A stretch of DNA of 64,000 bases from Aquipseudomonas alcaligenes MRY13-0052 (GTDB taxonomy: Bacteria > Pseudomonadota > Gammaproteobacteria > Pseudomonadales > Pseudomonadaceae), in the NCBI GenBank assembly GCA_000474255.1, contig BATO01000019.1:17304-81303 (forward strand), read 5' to 3'. The notes beneath the pieces are model-generated. The model saw nothing but the letters and a program-made list of their open reading frames with translations. It did not search any database and was not told the DNA's origin. The translations under genes and the position numbers were made by a program. Positions within the stretch are counted from its first letter, which is position 1. The number at the start of each line of letters is the position of its first letter. Shown piece after piece: positions 50,809 through 57,587 of this stretch.

Positions 50809-51807
50809 ATGCAAGTAGCATTCATGCAAAGCAGCAGTGATCTATTCCCCGTCGCGCTGATCAGCGCGGAACTCCGTGGCGACATCACGGAGGACGTCTA
50901 TCGCCTCAAGCCCGGCAACAGCCCCGACTCCAGCGTCGAACTGGTCCTCACCCGCCTGGGCCTGGTCGGCCATGAGGAGCAGCGCGGCGTACCCGTGGTG
51001 CTCCTGCACGGCAGCTTCTCCAACCGTCGCTTCTGGTATTCGCCCAAGTGCCTGGGGCTCGGCCCGCACCTGGCTCGCGCCGGCTTCGATGTGTGGATCG
51101 CCGAGATGCGTGGCCACGGCCTGTCGCCGCGCAACCAGGATTACCGGCGCAACCGCGTCGCCGACTATGCCCGCTACGACCTGCCGGCCATCGCCGCCTT
51201 CGTCCGCGAACAGGCAGGCCAGGTGCCCCACTGGATCGGTCATTCGCTCGGTGGCATCACCCTCGCGGCCGCCCTGGGCGGGCATTACTTGGGCGAGGAA
51301 GAGGCCGCCTCCGTGGCGCTGTTCGGCAGCCAGATCAGCCGTGTCTACTGGCCGTTGAAGGTGCCGCCGGTGGAGTGGGGCGGGCGTTTCCTGCTCAAGC
51401 GCATGGCCGTGCTGTCCGGCCCTGGCCTAAAGCGTGGGCCTGAAGACGAACCCATCGGCATCGGCCTGGAAAGCCTGCGCTGGCACGGCCTGTTCGGCCG
51501 TTTCGGCGATGTCGAGCGTGACTGGTGGAAAGGCCTTGCCGAAGTGCGCGTGCCGGTGCTGGCGGTGGGTGCCGCCGGTGACCTGCAGGACCCCGCCTGG
51601 GCCTGCCGCAAGCTGCTGGAACAGTTCGGCAGCGAGACGCGGCAGTTCCTCTGCCTGTCCCGCGAGAACGGCTTCGCCGATGACTACGGCCATGTCGAGA
51701 TGCTGGTCAGCAAGCACGCCCAGCAGGAAGTCTGGCCGCTGGTGGAACATTGGCTCGACCGCCTGGAGATTCCCGGCTCGTTCGGCCAGGCGGTTCCCGC
51801 CGCCTGA
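50809..51807 (+). CDS. Alpha/beta-hydrolase of unknown substrate
   Basis: A 332-residue protein. The oxyanion/HG motif is VVLLHGSFSNRRFWYSP, the nucleophile elbow is HWIGHSLGGITLAAALGG, the acid is probably Asp in VGAAGDLQDPAW, and the His is in DDYGHVEMLV. The N-terminal 60 residues form an extra beta region (AELRGDITEDVYRLKP). Substrate cannot be inferred. Two ATGs compete as start (50809 and 50824); neither has a strong ribosome site, and the first abuts the ppsA terminator, so 50824 may be the true one. Confidence 0.83.
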   Translation: MQVAFMQSSSDLFPVALISAELRGDITEDVYRLKPGNSPDSSVELVLTRLGLVGHEEQRGVPVVLLHGSFSNRRFWYSPKCLGLGPHLARAGFDVWIAEMRGHGLSPRNQDYRRNRVADYARYDLPAIAAFVREQAGQVPHWIGHSLGGITLAAALGGHYLGEEEAASVALFGSQISRVYWPLKVPPVEWGGRFLLKRMAVLSGPGLKRGPEDEPIGIGLESLRWHGLFGRFGDVERDWWKGLAEVRVPVLAVGAAGDLQDPAWACRKLLEQFGSETRQFLCLSRENGFADDYGHVEMLVSKHAQQEVWPLVEHWLDRLEIPGSFGQAVPAA

Positions 51808-51892
51808 CCGTCGCGCCTTTTGCCGGAAGCCCCATTCCAGGGGCTCCGGTGCTGTGCTAAAGATGCAGGGCCGCATCGACTCCGGAGGGCGC

Positions 51893-52192
51893 ATGTTCAT
51901 TGCGCTGGAGCGTCTGATCAATCTGCAGGATGGCTATCGCGGAACCTTTCAGGTGCAGGGACGGCAACTGCTGCTGATCGTCGTTGATCAGCAGGCGATC
52001 CTCCTGGAAAACCGCTGCCCACACCGTGGTGCGCCCTTGCACAACGGTACGCTCGAAGGTAGGGTGCTGCGCTGTTCCCGCCACGGGATCGCCTTCGATC
52101 TGGACAGTGGTCGCGCCCTCGATGCGGCCTGTTCGCCGCTGCTTCGGCTGACGCTGGCTTATGACGGTGATCGTGTCGGCCTCGACCTGTAA
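51893..52192 (+). CDS. Small Rieske [2Fe-2S] protein
   Basis: A 99-residue ferredoxin-like Rieske domain. Ligand motifs are [14 protein letters not shown] (Cys-x-His) and [15 protein letters not shown] (Cys-x2-His), separated by 16 residues, as in soluble bacterial Rieske ferredoxins. No partner reductase or oxygenase gene is adjacent, so its electron partner is unknown. GGAGG lies 5 nt before ATG 51893, and rraA follows 20 bp later, so both may be cotranscribed. Confidence 0.88.
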   Translation: MFIALERLINLQDGYRGTFQVQGRQLLLIVVDQQAILLENRCPHRGAPLHNGTLEGRVLRCSRHGIAFDLDSGRALDAACSPLLRLTLAYDGDRVGLDL

Positions 52193-52212
52193 ATCCATCA
52201 AGGAGCCTTGCC

Positions 52213-52701
52213 ATGCAATACGTCACCCCTGATCTGTGTGATGCCTATCCGGACCTGGTGCAGGTCGTCGAGCCGATGTTCAGCAATTTCGGCGGCCGCG
52301 ATTCCTTCGGTGGCGAAATCGTCACCATCAAGTGCTTCGAAGACAACTCGCTGGTCAAGGAGCAGGTCGACCTGCCCGGCCAGGGCAAGGTGCTGGTGGT
52401 GGACGGCGGCGGCTCCCTGCGTCGCGCGCTGCTGGGCGACATGCTGGCCGAGAAGGCGGCGAAGAATGGCTGGGAAGGCATAGTCGTATACGGCTGCATC
52501 CGTGACGTCGACGTCATCGCCCAGACCGATCTCGGCGTCCAGGCCCTGGCCAGCCATCCGATGAAGACCGACAAGCGCGGCATCGGCGACCTCAACGTGG
52601 CTGTGACCTTCGGCGGCATCACCTTCCGCCCGGGCGAGTTCGTCTATGCCGACAACAACGGCATCATCGTCTCCCCGCAAGCCCTGAAAATGCCTGAATG
52701 A
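52213..52701 (+). CDS. rraA: Regulator of ribonuclease E activity A (RraA family)
   Basis: A 162-residue trimeric protein. Conserved segments are [43 protein letters not shown] (quoted in part), [14 protein letters not shown] and [13 protein letters not shown]. In E. coli RraA binds RNase E and masks its degradosome scaffold. The same fold also occurs in 4-hydroxy-4-methyl-2-oxoglutarate aldolases, and the GD-x20-R-D motif shared by both is present here (GDMLAE..GCIRDVD), so aldolase activity is not excluded. It precedes cmaX by 22 bp. Confidence 0.92.
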   Translation: MQYVTPDLCDAYPDLVQVVEPMFSNFGGRDSFGGEIVTIKCFEDNSLVKEQVDLPGQGKVLVVDGGGSLRRALLGDMLAEKAAKNGWEGIVVYGCIRDVDVIAQTDLGVQALASHPMKTDKRGIGDLNVAVTFGGITFRPGEFVYADNNGIIVSPQALKMPE

Positions 52702-52723
52702 CCGGACGGGGCGCTCGCTGAGG

Positions 52724-53719
52724 ATGGTCGAGGAACGCAACGTACGCTGGGGGCTGGTGCATGCCTATGTCCTGGATGGGGAGGGCGGTGCACGCTCCGT
52801 CACCAAGGACGAGCTGGACGTCATCCAGCTGCAGGAGCGGGAAAGCCTCTGGCTGCACTGGGATCGTGGCCATGCCATGGCGCGCCAGTGGTTGCGCGAG
52901 GCCAGCGGGCTGAGCGAATTCGCCTGCGACCTGCTGCTGGAGGAAAGCACCCGGCCACGCCTGGTGAACCTCCCGGAGCACCAGCTGCTGCTGTTCCTGC
53001 GGGGTGTGAACCTCAATCCGGGCGCCCAACCCGAGGACATGGTCGCGGTGCGCATCTTCGCCGATGCGCAGCGCGTCATCTCATTGCGCCTGCGCCCCTT
53101 GCACGCCACTGATGAATTGATCGAGCAGTGGGGCAGCGGTACCGGGCCGAAGACCGCTTCCGAGGTGCTGCTGTACCTGGCCGAGCACCTGACCGACAAG
53201 GTCGATGCCCTGGTTGCCACTCTCTCCGAAGAGGTCGATGAACAGGAGGAGCTGCTGGACGCCAATGAGCGCTTCAATCCCGATCACGACCTGATGCTGC
53301 ACATCCGTCGTCGTGCCGCCGGGCTCAAGCGCTTTCTCGCGCCACAGCGGGACATCTACGGCCAGTTGATGCGCAACCGCATGAGCTGGTTCGCCACCGA
53401 CGACACCGACTACTGGAGCGAGCTGAACAACCGGCTCACCCGTTACCTGGAAGAGCTGGAACTGATCCGCGAGCGCGTCGGCCTGGTGCTGGAGTCGGAG
53501 AACCGGCGCATGAGCGAGCGCATGACCCGCACCATGTACCTGCTCGGCATCATCACCGGCTTCTTCCTGCCCATGAGCTTCATCACCGGCCTGCTGGGCA
53601 TCAACGTCGGGGGTATCCCCGGTGCCGATGCGCCCTATGGCTTCGTCGTCGCCTGCCTGCTGATCCTTGGGGTGGCCACCTTCCAGTGGTGGCTTTTCCG
53701 TCGCCTGCGCTGGCTCTGA
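52724..53719 (+). CDS. cmaX: CorA-family divalent-metal transporter CmaX
   Basis: A 331-residue protein. A cytoplasmic funnel domain with a long stalk helix (NRRMSERMTRTMYLLGIITG) leads to two C-terminal membrane helices (GIITGFFLPMSFITGLLG and YGFVVACLLILGVATFQWWLF). The signature after TM1 is GIN (LLGINVGG) rather than the GMN of magnesium-selective CorA, closer to ZntB-type members, so selectivity may differ. It is the first gene of cmaX-crfX-cmpX-sigX-oprF, a cluster associated with envelope stress in P. aeruginosa. Confidence 0.92.
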   Translation: MVEERNVRWGLVHAYVLDGEGGARSVTKDELDVIQLQERESLWLHWDRGHAMARQWLREASGLSEFACDLLLEESTRPRLVNLPEHQLLLFLRGVNLNPGAQPEDMVAVRIFADAQRVISLRLRPLHATDELIEQWGSGTGPKTASEVLLYLAEHLTDKVDALVATLSEEVDEQEELLDANERFNPDHDLMLHIRRRAAGLKRFLAPQRDIYGQLMRNRMSWFATDDTDYWSELNNRLTRYLEELELIRERVGLVLESENRRMSERMTRTMYLLGIITGFFLPMSFITGLLGINVGGIPGADAPYGFVVACLLILGVATFQWWLFRRLRWL

Positions 53720-53773
53720 TGTGACCTGTTGAACGCTGGCCTCGTCTAGCCGACATATCCACGCGAGGTGCGC

Positions 53774-54019
53774 ATGCACGATCCGTTCGAAGAATCCCTG
53801 CGGGACCTGCTCAAGCGTTCGTCATCCGACCATGATGACAACGCCGCGCTGGGTCGCGTGCTCAAGACCGCCAACCGTCAGGTTGGCGTCGGCGATCTGT
53901 TCAGCCTGCTCGGCCATTGGGCCGAAGCCATGATGATCGCCCTCAACAACGGCTCGGCCCACGTGGCGCCGGTCTCTCGCCGCCCCTCATCGAAACGCTC
54001 TGCTGACAAGGCTGATTGA
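53774..54019 (+). CDS. crfX: CrfX small protein
   Basis: An 81-residue soluble protein (MHDPFEESLRDLLKRSSSDH onward) with a helical middle (VGDLFSLLGHWAEAMMIAL) and a basic tail (SRRPSSKRSADKAD). It is identified by position between cmaX and cmpX and by size; no domain function is known. GAGG lies 7 nt before ATG 53774; an upstream in-frame GTG is less likely. cmpX begins 2 bp after its stop, so the two are translated together. Confidence 0.88.
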   Translation: MHDPFEESLRDLLKRSSSDHDDNAALGRVLKTANRQVGVGDLFSLLGHWAEAMMIALNNGSAHVAPVSRRPSSKRSADKAD

Positions 54020-54021
54020 AC

Positions 54022-54846
54022 ATGGAATTCGACCCCTGGACCCAAGGTATCGTTAACGCCATGACCACGGTGTGGACACCGGTGGCCGGCTTCATCCCGC
54101 GCCTGTTCGGCGCCCTGGTAGTCGTCCTGCTGGGCTTCGTGGTGGCCAAGCTGCTCGACACCCTGCTGTCCAAGCTGCTGGCCAAGCTCGGCCTCGACCG
54201 CCTGATGGGCGGCACCGGGCTGACCAAGATCCTCGCCCGCGTCGGCATCCAGGTGCCGGTTTCCACGCTGATCGGCAAGATCGTCTACTGGTTCGTGCTG
54301 CTGATCTTCCTGGTCTCCGCTGCCGAATCCCTGGGCCTCGACCGTGTTTCCGCCACCCTCGACATGCTCGCCCTGTACCTGCCCAAGGTGCTGGGTGCTG
54401 CCCTGGTGCTGCTGGCCGGCGTGCTCCTGGCGCAGCTGGTCAGCGGCATCGTCCGCGGTGCCGCCGAAGGTGTCGGGCTGGACTACGCCCACGGCCTGGG
54501 GCGCATCGCCCAGGGCCTGGTGATCATCATCAGCATCTCGGTGGCCATCGGGCAGTTGGAGGTCAAGACCGACCTGCTGAACAACGTCATCGCCATCGTG
54601 CTCATCTCCATCGGCCTCGCTGCGGCGCTGGCGCTGGGGCTGGGCAGCCGGGACATCGCCGGGCAGATCATCGCCGGCATCTATGTGCGTGAGCTCTATC
54701 AGGTAGGACAGGACGTCAAGGTGGGCGATGTCGAAGGACAGATCGAGGAAATAGGCACGGTGAAGACCATCCTCCTCACCGATGAAGGCGAACTGGTCTC
54801 CGTGTCCAACCGGACATTGCTCGACCAGCGGGTAACGAGCCGCTAA
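54022..54846 (+). CDS. cmpX: MscS-like mechanosensitive channel-type protein CmpX
   Basis: A 274-residue inner-membrane protein with about five hydrophobic segments (FGALVVVLLGFVVAKLL, IGKIVYWFVLLIFLVSAAES, LGAALVLLAGVLLAQLVSG, IVLISIGLAAALALGLGSRD). A short C-terminal beta domain follows (VGDVEGQIEEIGTVKTILLTDEGELVSVSNRTLLDQRV, quoted in part), as in small MscS-family proteins. In P. fluorescens and P. aeruginosa loss of CmpX alters SigX activity and membrane properties. ATG 54022 is preferred to a TTG at 54016. sigX starts 94 bp downstream. Confidence 0.92.
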   Translation: MEFDPWTQGIVNAMTTVWTPVAGFIPRLFGALVVVLLGFVVAKLLDTLLSKLLAKLGLDRLMGGTGLTKILARVGIQVPVSTLIGKIVYWFVLLIFLVSAAESLGLDRVSATLDMLALYLPKVLGAALVLLAGVLLAQLVSGIVRGAAEGVGLDYAHGLGRIAQGLVIIISISVAIGQLEVKTDLLNNVIAIVLISIGLAAALALGLGSRDIAGQIIAGIYVRELYQVGQDVKVGDVEGQIEEIGTVKTILLTDEGELVSVSNRTLLDQRVTSR

Positions 54847-54939
54847 CACGGCGCGCCATCCCTGCTAATGTATGCCGCCATAGCGGAGCGCGTCCCCGCG
54901 CTCCAGCGGCTCCTGACCTGACTGTCGGCCCGACCTGTT

Positions 54940-55530
54940 TTGAACAAGCCCCAATCGCTTTCCCTGCGCTACGACCCCCGCGAGCTCTCCGACGAAGAGC
55001 TGGTGGAGCGCGCCCATGTGGAGCTGTTTCACGTCACGCGTGCCTATGAAGAGCTCATGCGTCGCTACCAGCGCACCCTGTTCAACGTTTGTGCCCGATA
55101 TTTGGGGAACGAACGAGACGCTGACGATGTCTGTCAGGAGGTGATGCTGAAGGTGCTCTATGGATTGAAGAACTTCGAAGGGAAGTCCAAGTTCAAGACA
55201 TGGCTCTACAGCATCACGTATAACGAATGTATTACCCAATATCGGAAAGAGCGTCGTAAACGTCGTTTACTTGATGCCCTGAGTCTCGATCCTCTCGAGG
55301 AGGCCTCGGAGGAGAAGGCACCCAAGCTCGAAGAGCGCGGAGGCCTTGAGCGATGGCTGGTGCATGTGAACCCGATCGATCGTGAAATCCTGGTGCTGCG
55401 CTTTGTCGCAGAACTGGAATTTCAGGAAATTGCTGACATTATGCATATGGGTCTGAGCGCCACGAAGATGCGATACAAGCGTGCGCTGGACCGCTTGAGA
55501 GAAAAATTTTCAGGATTGACCGAAACTTAG
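54940..55530 (+). CDS. sigX: ECF sigma factor SigX
   Basis: A 196-residue ECF sigma factor. Region 2 reads YEELMRRYQRTLFNVCARYL, then DADDVCQEVMLKVLYGLKNF and FKTWLYSITYNECITQYRKE. Region 4 reads NPIDREILVLRFVAELEFQE, then IADIMHMGLSATKMRYKRAL. The TTG start at 54940 gives exactly the 196-residue length I recall for the P. aeruginosa protein. SigX drives oprF and fatty-acid and membrane-fluidity genes and responds to osmotic and cell-wall stress. No anti-sigma gene is adjacent. It lacks an obvious terminator before oprF, so read-through is likely. Confidence 0.96.
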   Translation: MNKPQSLSLRYDPRELSDEELVERAHVELFHVTRAYEELMRRYQRTLFNVCARYLGNERDADDVCQEVMLKVLYGLKNFEGKSKFKTWLYSITYNECITQYRKERRKRRLLDALSLDPLEEASEEKAPKLEERGGLERWLVHVNPIDREILVLRFVAELEFQEIADIMHMGLSATKMRYKRALDRLREKFSGLTET

Positions 55531-55637
55531 TTGGGGAAAATTAATCTCTTAGATCAGCGAGTTCTGGTAAACTTGCGCACCAAGTTGTCCTCGAGATTGT
55601 TCGACAACTTACTGACAACCAAGATGGGGATTTACGG

Positions 55638-56684
55638 ATGAAACTGAAAAACACCTTAGGCGTAGCCGTTGGCTCTCTCGTCGCCGCACTTTCTCTGAAC
55701 GCGCTGGCGCAAGGCCAAGGCGCTGTCGAGGTGGAGGCTTTCGGCAAGCGCTACTTCACCGACAGCTCGCGTGATCTGTCCAATGGCAACCTGTTCGGTG
55801 GCTCGGTTGGTTACTACCTGACCGACGACGTCGAACTGGCTCTGTCCTACGGCGAGTTTCACGACATTCGTTCCGAAAACGACACCGGTAACAAGAACAT
55901 CAAGGGCAGCCAGACTGGCCTCGATGCCATCTACCACTTCGGCACCCCGGGTGTCGGCCTGCGTCCGTACGTCTCCGCTGGCTTCGCTCACCAGAGCATC
56001 AGCAACGTTCCGGCGCGTACCGGTCGTGACCACAGCACCTTCGCCAACATCGGCACCGGCCTGAAGTACTACTTCACCGAGAACTTCTACGCCAAAGCCG
56101 GCCTGGACGGCATGTACAACATCGATGTGGGCGAGTCCGAGTGGGCCGCTGGCGTGGGTGTTGGCGTGAACTTCGGTGGTGGCTCCAAGCCCGCTGCCGA
56201 GCCGGCCCCGGCTCCGGTTGCCGAAGTCTGCTCCGACAGCGACAACGACGGCGTCTGCGACAACGTCGACAAGTGCCCGGACACCCCGGCCAACGTCACC
56301 GTTGACGCCGATGGCTGCCCGGCTGTTGCCGAAGTCGTTCGCGTTGAGCTGGACGTGAAGTTCGACTTCGACAAGTCCAAGGTCAAAGAAGAAAGCTACG
56401 GCGACATCAAGAACCTGGCTGACTTCATGAACCAGTACCCGTCGACCACCACCACCGTTGAAGGCCACACCGACTCCGTCGGCACCGACGCCTACAACCA
56501 GAAACTGTCCGAGCGTCGTGCCAACGCCGTTCGTGAAGTCCTGGTCAACCAGTACGGTGTAGGTTCCGAGCGCGTCAACTCGGTTGGTTACGGTGAGTCC
56601 CGCCCGGTTGCTGACAACGCTACCGACGCTGGCCGCGCTGTTAACCGTCGCGTAGAAGCTGAAGTAGAAGCCCAAGCCAAGTAA
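55638..56684 (+). CDS. oprF: Major porin and structural protein OprF (OmpA family)
   Basis: A 348-residue precursor. The signal peptide (MKLKNTLGVAVGSLVAALSLNALA) is followed by an eight-stranded N-terminal barrel to about residue 185. A Pro/Ala hinge leads to a four-cysteine, Asp-rich loop (CSDSDNDGVC, KCPDTPANVTVDADGCP) and a C-terminal OmpA peptidoglycan-binding domain with TVEGHTDSVGTDAYNQKLSE and RRANAVREVLV. Codon use is strongly biased, as for other abundant envelope proteins. The 107-bp gap to sigX contains its own promoter region; I could not assign SigX -35/-10 elements with confidence. A strong terminator follows. Confidence 0.97.
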   Translation: MKLKNTLGVAVGSLVAALSLNALAQGQGAVEVEAFGKRYFTDSSRDLSNGNLFGGSVGYYLTDDVELALSYGEFHDIRSENDTGNKNIKGSQTGLDAIYHFGTPGVGLRPYVSAGFAHQSISNVPARTGRDHSTFANIGTGLKYYFTENFYAKAGLDGMYNIDVGESEWAAGVGVGVNFGGGSKPAAEPAPAPVAEVCSDSDNDGVCDNVDKCPDTPANVTVDADGCPAVAEVVRVELDVKFDFDKSKVKEESYGDIKNLADFMNQYPSTTTTVEGHTDSVGTDAYNQKLSERRANAVREVLVNQYGVGSERVNSVGYGESRPVADNATDAGRAVNRRVEAEVEAQAK

Positions 56685-56698
56685 TTGGTCTGAGCTCT

Positions 56699-56725
56699 GA
56701 AAAACCCGGCCTCGGCCGGGTTTTT
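56699..56725 (+). terminator. Rho-independent terminator of oprF
   Basis: AAACCCGGCC and GGCCGGGTTT form a tight stem with a two-base loop followed by T5, 15 bp after the oprF stop. Confidence 0.92.
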
Positions 56726-56778
56726 CTTTGCCTGGAGAAAAGTGCCAGGAGGTAAACGCATCGTGGCCCGGCCGCACC

Positions 56779-56809
56779 GTAGGTTGGGTAGAGGTACGAA
56801 ACCCAACAT
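56779..56809. repeat. Dispersed intergenic repeat (GTAGGTTGGGT type)
   Basis: GTTGGGT-N11-ACCCAAC preceded by GTAG, between oprF and the convergent cobA. This is a second subtype of the short palindromic repeats seen at 36995-37055 and around 46001-46102. Confidence 0.65.
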
Positions 56810-56839
56810 TGCGATGCCGAGCCGTGGAATGCCGCCCGA

Positions 56840-57577
56840 TCAGGCACTCAACGCTTCGGCCATCGCTACGGCCTCGCCCGCCACCTCACCGATCACCAGG
56901 ATCGCCGGGCTCTTCAGCTGGAAGTCGCTGGCGTCGGCCTGCATCTGTGCCAGCGTGCTGCGGCATTCGCGTTGATAGGGCAGGGAGGCGTTCTCGATCA
57001 TCGCCACCGGCATGTCCGCCGCCATGCCTCCGGCCAGCAGGCCTTCACGGACCGCCGCCAGGCGCGCCACGCCCATGTACACCACCAGCGTGGTGCCGCT
57101 GCGGGCCAGGGCCTGCCACTCGGGTTCGCTGTCGTCCTGGGTGTGGGCGGTGACCAGGGTGACGCCCCGGCTGATGCCGCGCAGGGTCAGGGGGATGCCG
57201 CACTGGGTGGCGCCTGCCAGCCCGGCGGTGATGCCGTTGACCAGTTCGCTCTCCACGCCACGCTCGGCCAGCCACTGCGCCTCTTCGCCACCCCGGCCGA
57301 AGATGCACGGGTCGCCGCCCTTGAGGCGCACTACGCGCTTGCCCTGGCGTGCGTAGCGCAGCATCAGGCGATGGATGAAGGCCTGGGGCGTCGAGCGGCA
57401 GCCCCCGCGCTTGCCGACTCGAATCACCCGGGCGCCCGGGCAGTGCTCCAGCACCGCCGGGTTGACCAGGTCGTCGATCATCACCACCTCGGCGCCGTTG
57501 AGCGCCCGCACTGCTTTCAGCGTCAGCAGCTCCGGGTCACCGGGCCCCGCACCCACCAGCCAGACCTTGCCATTCAT
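56840..57577 (-). CDS. cobA: Uroporphyrinogen-III C-methyltransferase (SUMT)
   Basis: A 245-residue SAM-dependent enzyme making precorrin-2, the branch point to sirohaem and cobalamin. Landmarks are VWLVGAGPGDPELLTLKAVRAL, VVRLKGGDPCIFGRGGEEAQWL, VNGITAGLAGATQCGIPLTLRG and TLVVYMGVARL. Sirohaem is the cofactor of assimilatory nitrite and sulfite reductases, which explains its place 10 bp downstream of the nitrate reductase gene. The start at 57577 (MNGKVWLVGAG) has GGAG upstream; an in-frame ATG at 57595 overlaps the nitrate reductase stop. Confidence 0.95.
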   Translation of the reverse strand: MNGKVWLVGAGPGDPELLTLKAVRALNGAEVVMIDDLVNPAVLEHCPGARVIRVGKRGGCRSTPQAFIHRLMLRYARQGKRVVRLKGGDPCIFGRGGEEAQWLAERGVESELVNGITAGLAGATQCGIPLTLRGISRGVTLVTAHTQDDSEPEWQALARSGTTLVVYMGVARLAAVREGLLAGGMAADMPVAMIENASLPYQRECRSTLAQMQADASDFQLKSPAILVIGEVAGEAVAMAEALSA

Positions 57578-57587
57578 GGGCTTCTCC

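Noticed and set aside
55531..55637. SigX -35/-10 elements before oprF
   Set aside because: GTAAAC near 55567 and CCTC downstream could be forced into an ECF pattern, but similar matches occur by chance and spacing is not convincing.
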